From: Pyrococcus sp. ST04
Lineage (GTDB): Archaea; Methanobacteriota_B; Thermococci; Thermococcales; Thermococcaceae
Length of the DNA stretch: 64,000 bases
Direction: 5' to 3'
Assembly (NCBI RefSeq): GCF_000263735.1
Contig: NC_017946.1
Span: forward strand, 1,343,348-1,407,347
Below the pieces are notes generated by a model that saw nothing but the letters and a program-made list of their open reading frames with translations, was not told the DNA's origin and ran no database searches. A program made the position numbers and the translations under genes. This document shows positions 54,400-62,889 of the stretch, piece after piece (within the stretch, counting starts at the first letter, position 1; each line of letters opens with the position of its first letter).

Positions 54400-55731
54400 A
54401 TGAAGGGTCTAGCAAAGGCAGGTCTCTTCATTATACTATTCACACTATTTGCTATTCCAACATTAGCAAAAGAGAATATCGTGTACGTAGCTCAGATTAG
54501 GGGGCAGATAACATCCTATACATATGACCAGTTCAACAGGTACATAACACTCGCAGAAGAAAACAATGCCGAGGCCATAATAATTGAATTTGACACACCA
54601 GGAGGAAGAGGAGATGCTATGATGAATATTATTCAGAGAATCCAAGGAGCAAAGGTTCCAGTAATAATTTATGTATACCCCCCAGGAGCCACGGCAGCGT
54701 CCGCTGGAACTTACATTGCTCTGGGCTCTCACCTCATAGCGATGGCTCCAGGGACGAGCATAGGAGCATGTAGACCTATCCTAGGCTATGCCCAGAACGG
54801 TTCAATAATAGAGGCCCCTCCAAAGATCACCAACCATTACATAGCATACATAAAGAGTCTAGCCCAAGAAAGCGGGAGAAACGCAACTATAGCTGAGGAG
54901 TTCATAACAAAAGATCTAAGCTTAACCCCCGAAGAGGCTCTGAAATACGGTGTTATTGAAGTAATAGCTAGGGACGTTAATGAACTCCTCAAAAAGGCGA
55001 ATGGTATGAAAACAAAGCTCCCTGTTAATGGTAAATACGTGACACTAAACTTCACTAACGTTAAAATAATAACACTAGAACCATCCTTTAAAGACAAGGT
55101 GATAACATATATAACCGACCCTAGCATAGCATACTTGCTTTTAACCCTGGGAATATGGGCATTAATAATAGGATTCTTAACCCCAGGGTGGCATGTACCA
55201 GAGACTATCGGGGCAATAATGATAGTCTTGGCAATAATAGGATTCGGGTATTTTGGATATAATGCAGCAGGATTGCTACTGATAATCGTGGGAATGCTAT
55301 TCTTTGTTGCAGAAGCCCTGACCCCCACCTTTGGCCTGTTCACAGTTGCCGGGCTTATTTCATTCATCTTAGGAGGTATATTACTGTTTGGAGGTGGGGA
55401 AGTGGAGTATCTAGTGAACAAAGAGGTATTTTCACAGCTTAGGATAGTGATAATAACGATAGCAGCATTACTTGCGATATTCTTTGCTTTTGGAATGGCG
55501 GCTGTAATAAAGGCCCATAAGAAAAAGGCAGAAACAGGAAAAGAAGAAATGATAGGCCTCGTGGGAACTGTTGTCGAGGATCTAAATCCCGAAGGAATGA
55601 TCAAGGTCAGGGGAGAGTTGTGGAGGGCCAAAAGTAAGTTTGGTAAGAAAATTGAAAAGGGAGAAAGAGTTAGAGTGGTTGATATGGAGGGACTGACACT
55701 TATTGTTGTTAGGGAGGGTGAAGAAAGATGA
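54400..55731 (+). CDS. Stomatin-operon partner protease (NfeD, Ser-Lys)
   Basis: Membrane serine protease that, in P. horikoshii (PH1510), cleaves the C-terminus of its stomatin partner. A signal/anchor segment (residues 5-22) is followed by a ClpP-like domain with nucleophile Ser101 ([11 protein letters not shown]) and Lys142 (APPKITN), the same 41-residue spacing as in PH1510. Then come four or more membrane helices (from [19 protein letters not shown]) and a C-terminal OB-fold NfeD domain ([27 protein letters not shown]). TATA and spacing favour the ATG at 54400. It overlaps the stomatin gene by 4 nt. Confidence 0.94.
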   Translation: MKGLAKAGLFIILFTLFAIPTLAKENIVYVAQIRGQITSYTYDQFNRYITLAEENNAEAIIIEFDTPGGRGDAMMNIIQRIQGAKVPVIIYVYPPGATAASAGTYIALGSHLIAMAPGTSIGACRPILGYAQNGSIIEAPPKITNHYIAYIKSLAQESGRNATIAEEFITKDLSLTPEEALKYGVIEVIARDVNELLKKANGMKTKLPVNGKYVTLNFTNVKIITLEPSFKDKVITYITDPSIAYLLLTLGIWALIIGFLTPGWHVPETIGAIMIVLAIIGFGYFGYNAAGLLLIIVGMLFFVAEALTPTFGLFTVAGLISFILGGILLFGGGEVEYLVNKEVFSQLRIVIITIAALLAIFFAFGMAAVIKAHKKKAETGKEEMIGLVGTVVEDLNPEGMIKVRGELWRAKSKFGKKIEKGERVRVVDMEGLTLIVVREGEER

Positions 55732-56534
55732 TAATTCCTGGAAATATTATCGTTATAGGGATCGTCCTACTCTTTATATTGATATTCCTGGCAAGTGCCA
55801 TAAAGATAGTAAAAGAGTATGAGAGAGCAGTAATATTTAGACTCGGTAGAGTTGTAGGTGCCAGAGGACCAGGACTGTTCTTCATAATCCCAATATTTGA
55901 AAAGGCAGTGATAGTTGATCTAAGAACTCAAGTATTAGATGTCCCAGTACAGGAAACGATAACTAAGGACAATGTGCCTGTTAGGGTTAATGCAGTAGTC
56001 TACTTTAGAGTAGTTGATCCAGTCAAAGCTGTAACTCAGGTTAGGAATTACATTATGGCAACATCCCAGATATCGCAAACGACTTTGAGAAGCGTTATAG
56101 GACAGGCCCACCTAGATGAGCTACTCAGTGAAAGGGACAAATTGAACATGCAACTCCAGAGGATAATTGATGAAGCTACGGATCCCTGGGGGATTAAGGT
56201 TACTGCGGTAGAAATAAAGGATGTCGAACTACCTGCTGGAATGCAGAGGGCTATGGCAAAACAAGCAGAAGCAGAGAGAGAAAGAAGGGCCAGAATTTTA
56301 CTTGCCGAGGCTGAAAGACAAGCCGCGGAGAAGCTTAGAGAGGCTGCGGAGATTATAAGCGAGCACCCAATGGCTCTGCAACTTAGAACACTCCAGACGA
56401 TAAGTGACGTTGCTAGTGACAAGAGTAATGTGATAGTTTTGACACTACCCATGGAGATGCTAAAACTTTTCAAGAGTCTAGCCGAAGCAGCAGAAGCTTA
56501 CAAGGAGAAAGTAGAGAAAGAAGAAAAGGAATAA
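55728..56534 (+). CDS. Stomatin/SPFH-domain protein
   Basis: A membrane-anchored SPFH protein, one N-terminal helix ([19 protein letters not shown]), then the band-7 domain ([46 protein letters not shown]) and a coiled coil rich in Ala/Glu/Arg. The C-terminal hydrophobic stretch ([17 protein letters not shown]) is the known kind of cleavage site of the NfeD protease. 268 residues. Start overlaps the protease stop, a classic pair. Confidence 0.94.
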   Translation: MIIPGNIIVIGIVLLFILIFLASAIKIVKEYERAVIFRLGRVVGARGPGLFFIIPIFEKAVIVDLRTQVLDVPVQETITKDNVPVRVNAVVYFRVVDPVKAVTQVRNYIMATSQISQTTLRSVIGQAHLDELLSERDKLNMQLQRIIDEATDPWGIKVTAVEIKDVELPAGMQRAMAKQAEAERERRARILLAEAERQAAEKLREAAEIISEHPMALQLRTLQTISDVASDKSNVIVLTLPMEMLKLFKSLAEAAEAYKEKVEKEEKE

Positions 56535-56544
56535 TCTCTTTAAT

Positions 56545-59055
56545 CTATTCTTTTAATCCTCTCCACTTTATATAACCTCCAAGAAGGAACTTCCCTGGCA
56601 TCATTGGGTGATAAGCATAAACTCTTACCGCATAGTGCCAACAGGGGTCATTTAAGTTCTGGAGGGCTTTGCCTCTATATGTATATACATATCTTCCATT
56701 CCCTAACTCTTTTGTTTTCCTGAGCTCCACTATATGAGGCTTTAGTATCTTAAACTTCTCCTCTCTTATTCCGTAATACAGTTCAACTCTGACGTCTTCT
56801 GGGGAGAGACCGTTAAGATTCACGGTAACTTCGACTAGATGCTCATTAACCTTAACGTCCTCAATTTCAACTTTCTCCCACTCCTTCATTACCCTTGCTT
56901 TCCATCTTGCTAGTTCTTTTGCCCATTTATAGTTGTCTCTGCTAAGGTATATTCCGAGCTCCATGGCCTTTGAGTAAAACTTAGTAACATAATCCTTGAC
57001 CATTCTATGAGTGCTGAACCTAGGAGCTATTGTTTTTATGCTCTCCTTCATCATCCTGATCCATGCATCCCTGTTTTCGTAGTACATGGGTACTACAACA
57101 CCCTCGAGGATGTCGTACAAACTGATTGCATCCCAATAGTCGTCAGCCTCGGTTTCAGGTTCCGTGCTCGTGTCCCCGATCACCCAGCCATTCCTTCCGT
57201 TATATCCTTCAACCCACCATCCGTCGAATATGCTGAGATTTATGACCCCATTGAGGCCCGCCTTCATACCACTTGTTCCACTGGCCTCTAAGGGTCTTCT
57301 TGGAGTGTTAAGCCACACGTCAACTCCCGATACAAACAATCTTGCAGAGCCCATGTCATAGTTCTCGATTAAAATGATCTTCCCTTTGAACTCTGGCATT
57401 TGAGAAACTTCATAAACTCTTCTAAGGAACTCCTTGCCAGCTTCATCTCTTGGGTGAGCCTTTCCTCCAAAGACAATGTAAACTGGCCTTTCGGGATTGT
57501 TCACTATTTTCTTAAGCCTCTCAAGGTCTGCGAATAGAAGAACAGCTCTCTTATATGTGGCAAATCTTCTTGCGAATCCTATTATCAGAGCGTTTTCGTC
57601 AATATCGGGCAGGGGTTCATCTATTCCTAACCTCTCATTTCTTCTCATGATTTTCCTTCTTATAAGCTCAATCAACTCTTTCTTTGCCTTTAAATGAGCC
57701 TCCCACAGCTCTTCATCAGGAATCCTTTCTATAGCATACCAAATACCTTCTAAGTTCACATGCTCCCTCCATATTTTTCCAATGTATATATCATACAGCT
57801 TCGCAAGATTTTCGTTTACCCATGTTGCTGTATGAACACCATTCGTTATGCCCTCTATTGGTATCTCATCCAGAGGAACTCCTTTCCAGAGATCAGCCCA
57901 CATCTCTCTAGTAACTTTTGCATGTAACTGGCTGACTCCATTGACGAAGTTTGAGGTTTTAATTGATAGGATTGTCATATTGAAGTTCGAATCCTCTGGC
58001 GTAGCTTTTCCTAGCTCAAGGAACTTCTCCACAGGTAGTCCCTCAAAGAATTTTGAAAGTTTCTCTTTAACGAAGTCAGCTGGAAATACATCATGGCCTG
58101 CTGGTACTGGGGTGTGGGTTGTAAACACGCTTGTCCCTCTAACAACCTCCAAAGCCTCCTCAAAGCCTAGTCCTCTCTCCATGAGCCACCTTATTCTTTC
58201 AAAATTTGCAAAGGCCGGATGACCTTCATTTAAGTGAATAACTCCTGGCTCTATCTCTAAAGCCTTTAGAAGTCTCATTCCACCTATTCCTAGAAGAATC
58301 TCTTGCTTTATCCTTTTGTCAGGCTCCGCGTTATACAGATAATCACATATTCTTCTATCTTCATCGGTATTTTGGGGAACATCTGTGTCAAGCAGGTACA
58401 AGTTAACTCTACCAACTTTAACTAAAAAGACCCTTGCCTTTACTATCCTGTCCTCCAGAGGAACATCGATGAGAAGCGGCTTTCCATCGTTCGTTAGAAC
58501 CTGTCTGATGGGCATTTCTTTTATGTTATACTCCGGGAATATTTCTACCTGTCTACCGTCTTTATCTATTTCCTGCTTGAAGTATCCATGCTTGTAAAGG
58601 AGGCCTATTGCTATGAAAGGCAGGCCAAGGTCACTGGCCGTCTTCAAATGATCCCCCGCAAGTATGCCAAGGCCTCCGGAATATATAGGAAGACTCTTAC
58701 TAATGCCGTATTCCATACACAAATATACTATGGGCTTATCCCAGTGGGGATAATTTGTTGAAAACCACGTTGTACTTTCAGTCATATAGCTCTCAAATCT
58801 TTCGATTACCAGTTCATATAGGTCTAGGAAAGAATCATCCCTAGAAAGTTCTTTAAGCCTTGACTCTGGAACCTCTAGCAAAAGCTTAACTGGGTTTTTG
58901 TACTCCCTCCAGTGTTCCTCATCTATCTTTTGCCAAAGTTTCATTGCCTTATGATCCCAACTCCACCAGTAGTTATATGCTAAATCTGCCAATTTAAATA
59001 AATTTTCGGGAAGCTTTCTGAGTATTTTCTCTTTAATAGAATTGTCAACTTTCAT
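56545..59055 (-). CDS. glgP: Alpha-glucan (maltodextrin) phosphorylase
   Basis: GT35 enzyme that releases glucose-1-phosphate from glycogen or maltodextrin. The PLP segment EASGTSGMKAGLNGVINLS is complete, with YIVFGGKAHPRDEAGK and a short N-terminal form (LADLAYNYWWSWDHKAMKLW) of the archaeal type. 836 residues is usual for Thermococcales. The last 120 residues form a beta-rich extra domain. It overlaps the macro-domain gene upstream by 11 nt. Works with the GH57 branching enzyme at 13578 in storage glucan cycling. Confidence 0.95.
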   Translation of the reverse strand: MKVDNSIKEKILRKLPENLFKLADLAYNYWWSWDHKAMKLWQKIDEEHWREYKNPVKLLLEVPESRLKELSRDDSFLDLYELVIERFESYMTESTTWFSTNYPHWDKPIVYLCMEYGISKSLPIYSGGLGILAGDHLKTASDLGLPFIAIGLLYKHGYFKQEIDKDGRQVEIFPEYNIKEMPIRQVLTNDGKPLLIDVPLEDRIVKARVFLVKVGRVNLYLLDTDVPQNTDEDRRICDYLYNAEPDKRIKQEILLGIGGMRLLKALEIEPGVIHLNEGHPAFANFERIRWLMERGLGFEEALEVVRGTSVFTTHTPVPAGHDVFPADFVKEKLSKFFEGLPVEKFLELGKATPEDSNFNMTILSIKTSNFVNGVSQLHAKVTREMWADLWKGVPLDEIPIEGITNGVHTATWVNENLAKLYDIYIGKIWREHVNLEGIWYAIERIPDEELWEAHLKAKKELIELIRRKIMRRNERLGIDEPLPDIDENALIIGFARRFATYKRAVLLFADLERLKKIVNNPERPVYIVFGGKAHPRDEAGKEFLRRVYEVSQMPEFKGKIILIENYDMGSARLFVSGVDVWLNTPRRPLEASGTSGMKAGLNGVINLSIFDGWWVEGYNGRNGWVIGDTSTEPETEADDYWDAISLYDILEGVVVPMYYENRDAWIRMMKESIKTIAPRFSTHRMVKDYVTKFYSKAMELGIYLSRDNYKWAKELARWKARVMKEWEKVEIEDVKVNEHLVEVTVNLNGLSPEDVRVELYYGIREEKFKILKPHIVELRKTKELGNGRYVYTYRGKALQNLNDPCWHYAVRVYAYHPMMPGKFLLGGYIKWRGLKE

Positions 59056-59602
59056 TCCCTACCACCCCCAGAGAGCTAATTGCAACTTTATAATCCCTGT
59101 CAGAGTAAAGGACGAGGTAAATTTCCTTAACATTTCTAGCGTTTTTAAGAAACTCCTCAGCCACGGAGGCGAATACCCTAACAACATTTTCTAGGGGACA
59201 GCCATATATGCCTGCACTTATAGCTGGAAATGCAATACTCCTAACTCCAAGTTCGTCGGCTTTTTTCAATGCCCCCAAAATCGCAAGCTTAAGTTTTTCT
59301 TCTTTCTCATTATCCCATTTACCCCCACAATAGGGACCCACAGTGTGAATAACATACTTAACTCCATTTTCAGCAAGCCTCAAAGGAGGGGTAACAACAA
59401 CTTCCCCATGTTCAATCCAATCTTTACCTAATTGTTTTTTCATCTCTTCTTTACTAATTTTTATGTACTCATATACGTCCCCAGCGGCAGCCTTTGCTAT
59501 TGCATATGCAACGCCTCCTCCATGCTCTAAGTACTTGTTCGCTGCATTTACTATAGCATCTGCCCTAAACTTAGTTATGTCTCCCTTTACAATCCTAATC
59601 AT
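59045..59602 (-). CDS. Macro domain protein (ADP-ribose binding/hydrolase)
   Basis: A 185-residue single macro domain. ADAIVNAANKYLEHGGGVAYAIAKAAAG is the ADP-ribose binding stretch with its Asn and Gly-rich loop, and IAFPAISAGIYGCPLENV is the second loop, so it resembles MacroD-type de-ADP-ribosylases or O-acetyl-ADP-ribose deacetylases. The stop/start overlaps with both neighbours (11 and 4 nt) link it to glgP and to the DUF835 gene. The cellular substrate is unknown. Confidence 0.92.
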   Translation of the reverse strand: MIRIVKGDITKFRADAIVNAANKYLEHGGGVAYAIAKAAAGDVYEYIKISKEEMKKQLGKDWIEHGEVVVTPPLRLAENGVKYVIHTVGPYCGGKWDNEKEEKLKLAILGALKKADELGVRSIAFPAISAGIYGCPLENVVRVFASVAEEFLKNARNVKEIYLVLYSDRDYKVAISSLGVVGNES

Positions 59603-60561
59603 TTCTCTTCACCTATTACCCTTAATATGAGGGTTTTCTCTCTTTCAGAAAAACTATCCATAGATCCAACAATTATCACAGTCGAATTATAGAGGATAGC
59701 ATAATCCCTTAAATGAGCAAGGAACTTCAAAACACTATCAAATCCGTTTTCAAGAATCAGATATTCAAGACAATCTAACACAACTATTCCTCCTTTTTCC
59801 ATATACCTAGTTGCTAAGGTTAACATTTTTACAAGATTCGTTGGCTCCACAGTTTGTTCACTCCTCTGAACTTTTGTTACCCAGAACCATCTCTCTTTAT
59901 TTTCCTCTCTTGGAGGGTTCCTAGAAAAAACTAAAGCCATTTCTAAAATGTTGCTTGGTACTTTCTCCATAAACATTACTCCAGGTTTTAAGTTGACGCT
60001 CTCTGTTTTTTCAAGCGGCACAGGAATTTCAATTTTAAGAGAGCTGGTTGCAATTAGATAACCCAATACTAATGCCACTATAGCCTGAACTTTGTAGATT
60101 ACCGAGGGATATTTATATAGCCCAATCGTTAAGAAAGCCAGAAGAAAGACTAGAAATGAAACTGTTTTCAACTCTCTCTCATTGGAGAAATATGTCACAA
60201 CTCCCGCAATCATCAAAACAATCATATTAATGAATATCACCAGGAACGGAGAGTATTGAACAAAATATAAATACGCTACCACTGGTACGACAGTTAAGTA
60301 TCTTATTTCATTCCCGTATTTATTGAAAAATTCTGGCAAAGTCATTTCGATAGTCCCTATCCAAAAGAAGGATACGAATGCAGAGATACTTGCCAAGTAG
60401 GTCACACTATTTATCAAGGCTCCGATACTCAAGGTTAAGAATGCAAGTGCATAATACAATAAGGGTCTCTCCCCTCTTCTGCTATGTTCATAGAATAAGA
60501 CAACATAGAGAAGGAGGAGAGCAACGCCCAATACAATGTCAATATTTATCATAAGTTTCAT
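59599..60561 (-). CDS. Multi-helix membrane protein with C-terminal DUF835 domain
   Basis: The first 180 residues form about seven membrane helices (start IDIVLGVALLLLYVVLFYEHSRRG). A cytosolic DUF835 domain follows, with VVLDCLEYLILENGFDSVLKFLAHLRDYAILYNSTVIIV, a RecA-related pattern without a P-loop. DUF835 is often found in archaeal membrane or sensor proteins. The topology resembles a receptor with a KaiC-like output part. It overlaps by 4 nt with genes on both sides. The ligand is unknown. Confidence 0.82.
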   Translation of the reverse strand: MKLMINIDIVLGVALLLLYVVLFYEHSRRGERPLLYYALAFLTLSIGALINSVTYLASISAFVSFFWIGTIEMTLPEFFNKYGNEIRYLTVVPVVAYLYFVQYSPFLVIFINMIVLMIAGVVTYFSNERELKTVSFLVFLLAFLTIGLYKYPSVIYKVQAIVALVLGYLIATSSLKIEIPVPLEKTESVNLKPGVMFMEKVPSNILEMALVFSRNPPREENKERWFWVTKVQRSEQTVEPTNLVKMLTLATRYMEKGGIVVLDCLEYLILENGFDSVLKFLAHLRDYAILYNSTVIIVGSMDSFSEREKTLILRVIGEEK

Positions 60562-61826
60562 AGTCCAATAACCCCCAAAAACTTGTCAATTACTTTATCT
60601 TCATCCACAGTCTGAAATTCTCCATCCAAGAGGATTATGTTCCCATTTACTATAAGGGTTTCAACATCGCCCATTTTTGCTGAGAATATTATCGAGCTTA
60701 ATGGGTCATGAAGAGGCAACAAATTGGCCCTTCTAAGGGGAATTACTGCAATATCTGCTAAATATCCTTCTTTTATTACACCACCCTTCAGCTTCAATGC
60801 CTTTGCCCCATTCAGAGTTGCCATTCTGAGTATTTCACTAGATTTTATTATTGCCGGATCAAGAGCATGAACCTTCTGAAGAAGGGAGGCAAGTCTCATT
60901 TCTCTCAGCATATCTAGGGTATTATTGCTGGCCGCTCCATCGGTTCCTAGAGCAACGTTAACTTTGTTATCCAAGAGATCTCTCAGCCGTATTATACCAC
61001 TTCCAAGCTTCATATTACTCGCAGGACAATGTACTATGGTAACCCCACCTTCGCTTAACAATTTTATGTCATTATCGCTTAGCCACACTCCATGGGCTGC
61101 AATTACCCTCGAATTTAGCAAGCCCACTTCGGCCAAAAGTTCAACCGGACTTTTACCATATCTCTCCTTAATTTGTTCTACTTCACTTCTTGTTTCGGAT
61201 AGGTGGATTGTGACCAGAGAATCCCACTCCTTCATTTTGGTCGCGACCCACTTCAAGCATTCTGGAGAACAGGTGTAGGGAGCATGGGGAGCTAAAATAA
61301 AGTTGATAAGAGGAGAGTTAACCTTCTCCACGTATTTTTTGAACTTTTCTGTTTCCCTAAACTCGATTCTCCTTTTTTCTTCATCACTGAGATCTATCAT
61401 CCCATAACCTAGAAAACCCCTTAATCCAACTTCCAAAGTTGCCTTGGCGACCTCTTCCATATGAAAGTACATATCAATAAAAGTCCCTGTTCCTGATCTT
61501 GCCATCTCAATAAGGGCAAGAAGGGCTCCCCAATAAATTTCCTTTCTTGTGAGTTTCTTCTCATTTGGCCAGATATATTTCTCTAACCACTCCATCAAAG
61601 GTACATCCTCTGCGAGTCCTCTTAACAATACCATAGGAGAGTGAGTGTGGGCATTAATAAAGGCCGGTATTACTAGTGAATTATTCACATCAATAACGAT
61701 GTCCGCATTTGGGGATATATTCCTACCAATCTCTGAAATTACATTCCCCTCAACATATATATCAGCTCTCACAAGCTCAAAATTTTCTCCATGTAGAACT
61801 AAACCATTTTTAAGTAACACCGACAA
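60558..61826 (-). CDS. mtaD: Amidohydrolase, MTA/SAH deaminase type
   Basis: Metal-dependent deaminase of the 5-methylthioadenosine/S-adenosylhomocysteine group. NAHTHSPMVLLRGLAEDVPLMEWLEKYIWP holds the first two metal histidines. LAPHAPYTCSPE gives the third, VTIHLSETRSEVE the catalytic region and ALGTDGAASNNTLDMLREMR the metal Asp. 422 residues. It would recycle the products of SAM-dependent reactions. Its stop overlaps the DUF835 start. It heads the four-gene unit mtaD-DUF835-macro-glgP. Confidence 0.9.
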   Translation of the reverse strand: MSVLLKNGLVLHGENFELVRADIYVEGNVISEIGRNISPNADIVIDVNNSLVIPAFINAHTHSPMVLLRGLAEDVPLMEWLEKYIWPNEKKLTRKEIYWGALLALIEMARSGTGTFIDMYFHMEEVAKATLEVGLRGFLGYGMIDLSDEEKRRIEFRETEKFKKYVEKVNSPLINFILAPHAPYTCSPECLKWVATKMKEWDSLVTIHLSETRSEVEQIKERYGKSPVELLAEVGLLNSRVIAAHGVWLSDNDIKLLSEGGVTIVHCPASNMKLGSGIIRLRDLLDNKVNVALGTDGAASNNTLDMLREMRLASLLQKVHALDPAIIKSSEILRMATLNGAKALKLKGGVIKEGYLADIAVIPLRRANLLPLHDPLSSIIFSAKMGDVETLIVNGNIILLDGEFQTVDEDKVIDKFLGVIGL

Positions 61827-61843
61827 TGATACCCCCTTGTGTT

Positions 61844-61866
61844 TAATCGCTGATAAATATAAAAAG
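61844..61866 (+). promoter_or_regulatory. TATA promoter of pyrD
   Basis: CGCTGATAAATATAAAAAGC gives a TATA box about 40 nt before the pyrD ATG at 61896. The opposite strand of the same spacer must hold the mtaD promoter. Confidence 0.45.
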
Positions 61867-61895
61867 CTTTTTCCAAGTATCTTGGGGGAATTAAA

Positions 61896-62795
61896 ATGCT
61901 CGAAGTCGAAATTTCCAGAATAAAGTTTAGGAACCCTCTAATATTAGCTTCAGGAGTCGTTGATATGACACCCGATTTGTTAAGAAGAGCTCACAGAGAA
62001 GGGGCCGGAGGGGTTGTAACTAAGTCAATAGGACTTAAACCCAGAAAGGGATACGAGAACCCTACGATAGTTGAGCTACCTTATGGCCTAATAAATGCCA
62101 TGGGGCTTCCAAATCCTGGATGGGAAGCATTTCTTGAAGAATTTAAGGGAGAGAAATTTGATTTTCCTCTTATAGTCTCAATATTTGCTGGAACTCCCGA
62201 AGAATTCGCATTCTTGGCTGAGAAGCTTACCGAGATTGCCGATGCCTTCGAGCTTAACCTTAGCTGTCCCCATGCAAAAGGATATGGAATGGAGATCGGC
62301 CAGAGACCAGAAAACGTATATGAGGTAGTTAGAAAGGTCAAAGATGCAACAGACAAACCAGTTATAGCAAAATTAACTCCAAATACTGATGACATAACTA
62401 AGTTGGGGCTTGCAGCTGAAAAGGCCGGTGCCGATGCAGTTTCCGCAATAAATACAGTAAAAGCAATAGCGATAGACATATACGCCAGAAGACCCATTTT
62501 AAGCAATAAGGTAGGCGGATATTCAGGGCCAGGTATAAAGCCAATAGCACTGAGGGCCATCTATGATCTAGCAAGAGTGTTGGAGATTCCAGTGATAGGG
62601 ATAGGAGGAATAACAACCTGGCAAGATGCAGTGGAATTCCTCCTCGCAGGAGCTTCAGCTCTTCAAATAGGAACAGCCGTGTACCTTCGAGGATTCTCCG
62701 TGTTTCGAGAGATTTCAGAAGGAATTAAAAGATACTTAAAGGAAGAGGGCTTTAGAAGTGTAAAGGAAATAATTGGACTTGCCCTAGATGTTTAA
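61896..62795 (+). CDS. pyrD: Dihydroorotate dehydrogenase, class 1
   Basis: Fourth step of pyrimidine synthesis. FMN barrel with MLEVEISRIKFRNPLILASGVVD, the catalytic cysteine loop LNLSCPHAKGYGMEIGQ (class 1B type Cys), VIAKLTPNTDDITKL and GIGGITTWQDAVEFLLAGASALQIGTA. 299 residues. A PyrK-like electron-transfer partner is not visible in the window. Starts at the ATG after a GGGGGAA site. Followed by the acdA promoter. Confidence 0.95.
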   Translation: MLEVEISRIKFRNPLILASGVVDMTPDLLRRAHREGAGGVVTKSIGLKPRKGYENPTIVELPYGLINAMGLPNPGWEAFLEEFKGEKFDFPLIVSIFAGTPEEFAFLAEKLTEIADAFELNLSCPHAKGYGMEIGQRPENVYEVVRKVKDATDKPVIAKLTPNTDDITKLGLAAEKAGADAVSAINTVKAIAIDIYARRPILSNKVGGYSGPGIKPIALRAIYDLARVLEIPVIGIGGITTWQDAVEFLLAGASALQIGTAVYLRGFSVFREISEGIKRYLKEEGFRSVKEIIGLALDV

Positions 62796-62802
62796 CAAAT
62801 GT

Positions 62803-62865
62803 CGAAATTCATTTCGTCGAAAACATAGAGGAAAAGTTATAACATTCGTCGAAAATCGAAAAATG
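62803..62865 (+). promoter_or_regulatory. acdA promoter with CGAAAT-type palindrome and repeats
   Basis: CGAAAT-TC-ATTTCG (62803-62816) is a perfect palindrome. TCGTCGAAAA recurs at 62815 and 62847, either side of the BRE/TATA GGAAAAGTTATAAC (62830-62843). The layout fits a regulator binding both sides of the TATA box. Confidence 0.55.
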
Positions 62866-62889
62866 TAAACGCTTTCAGGGGTGATATAA

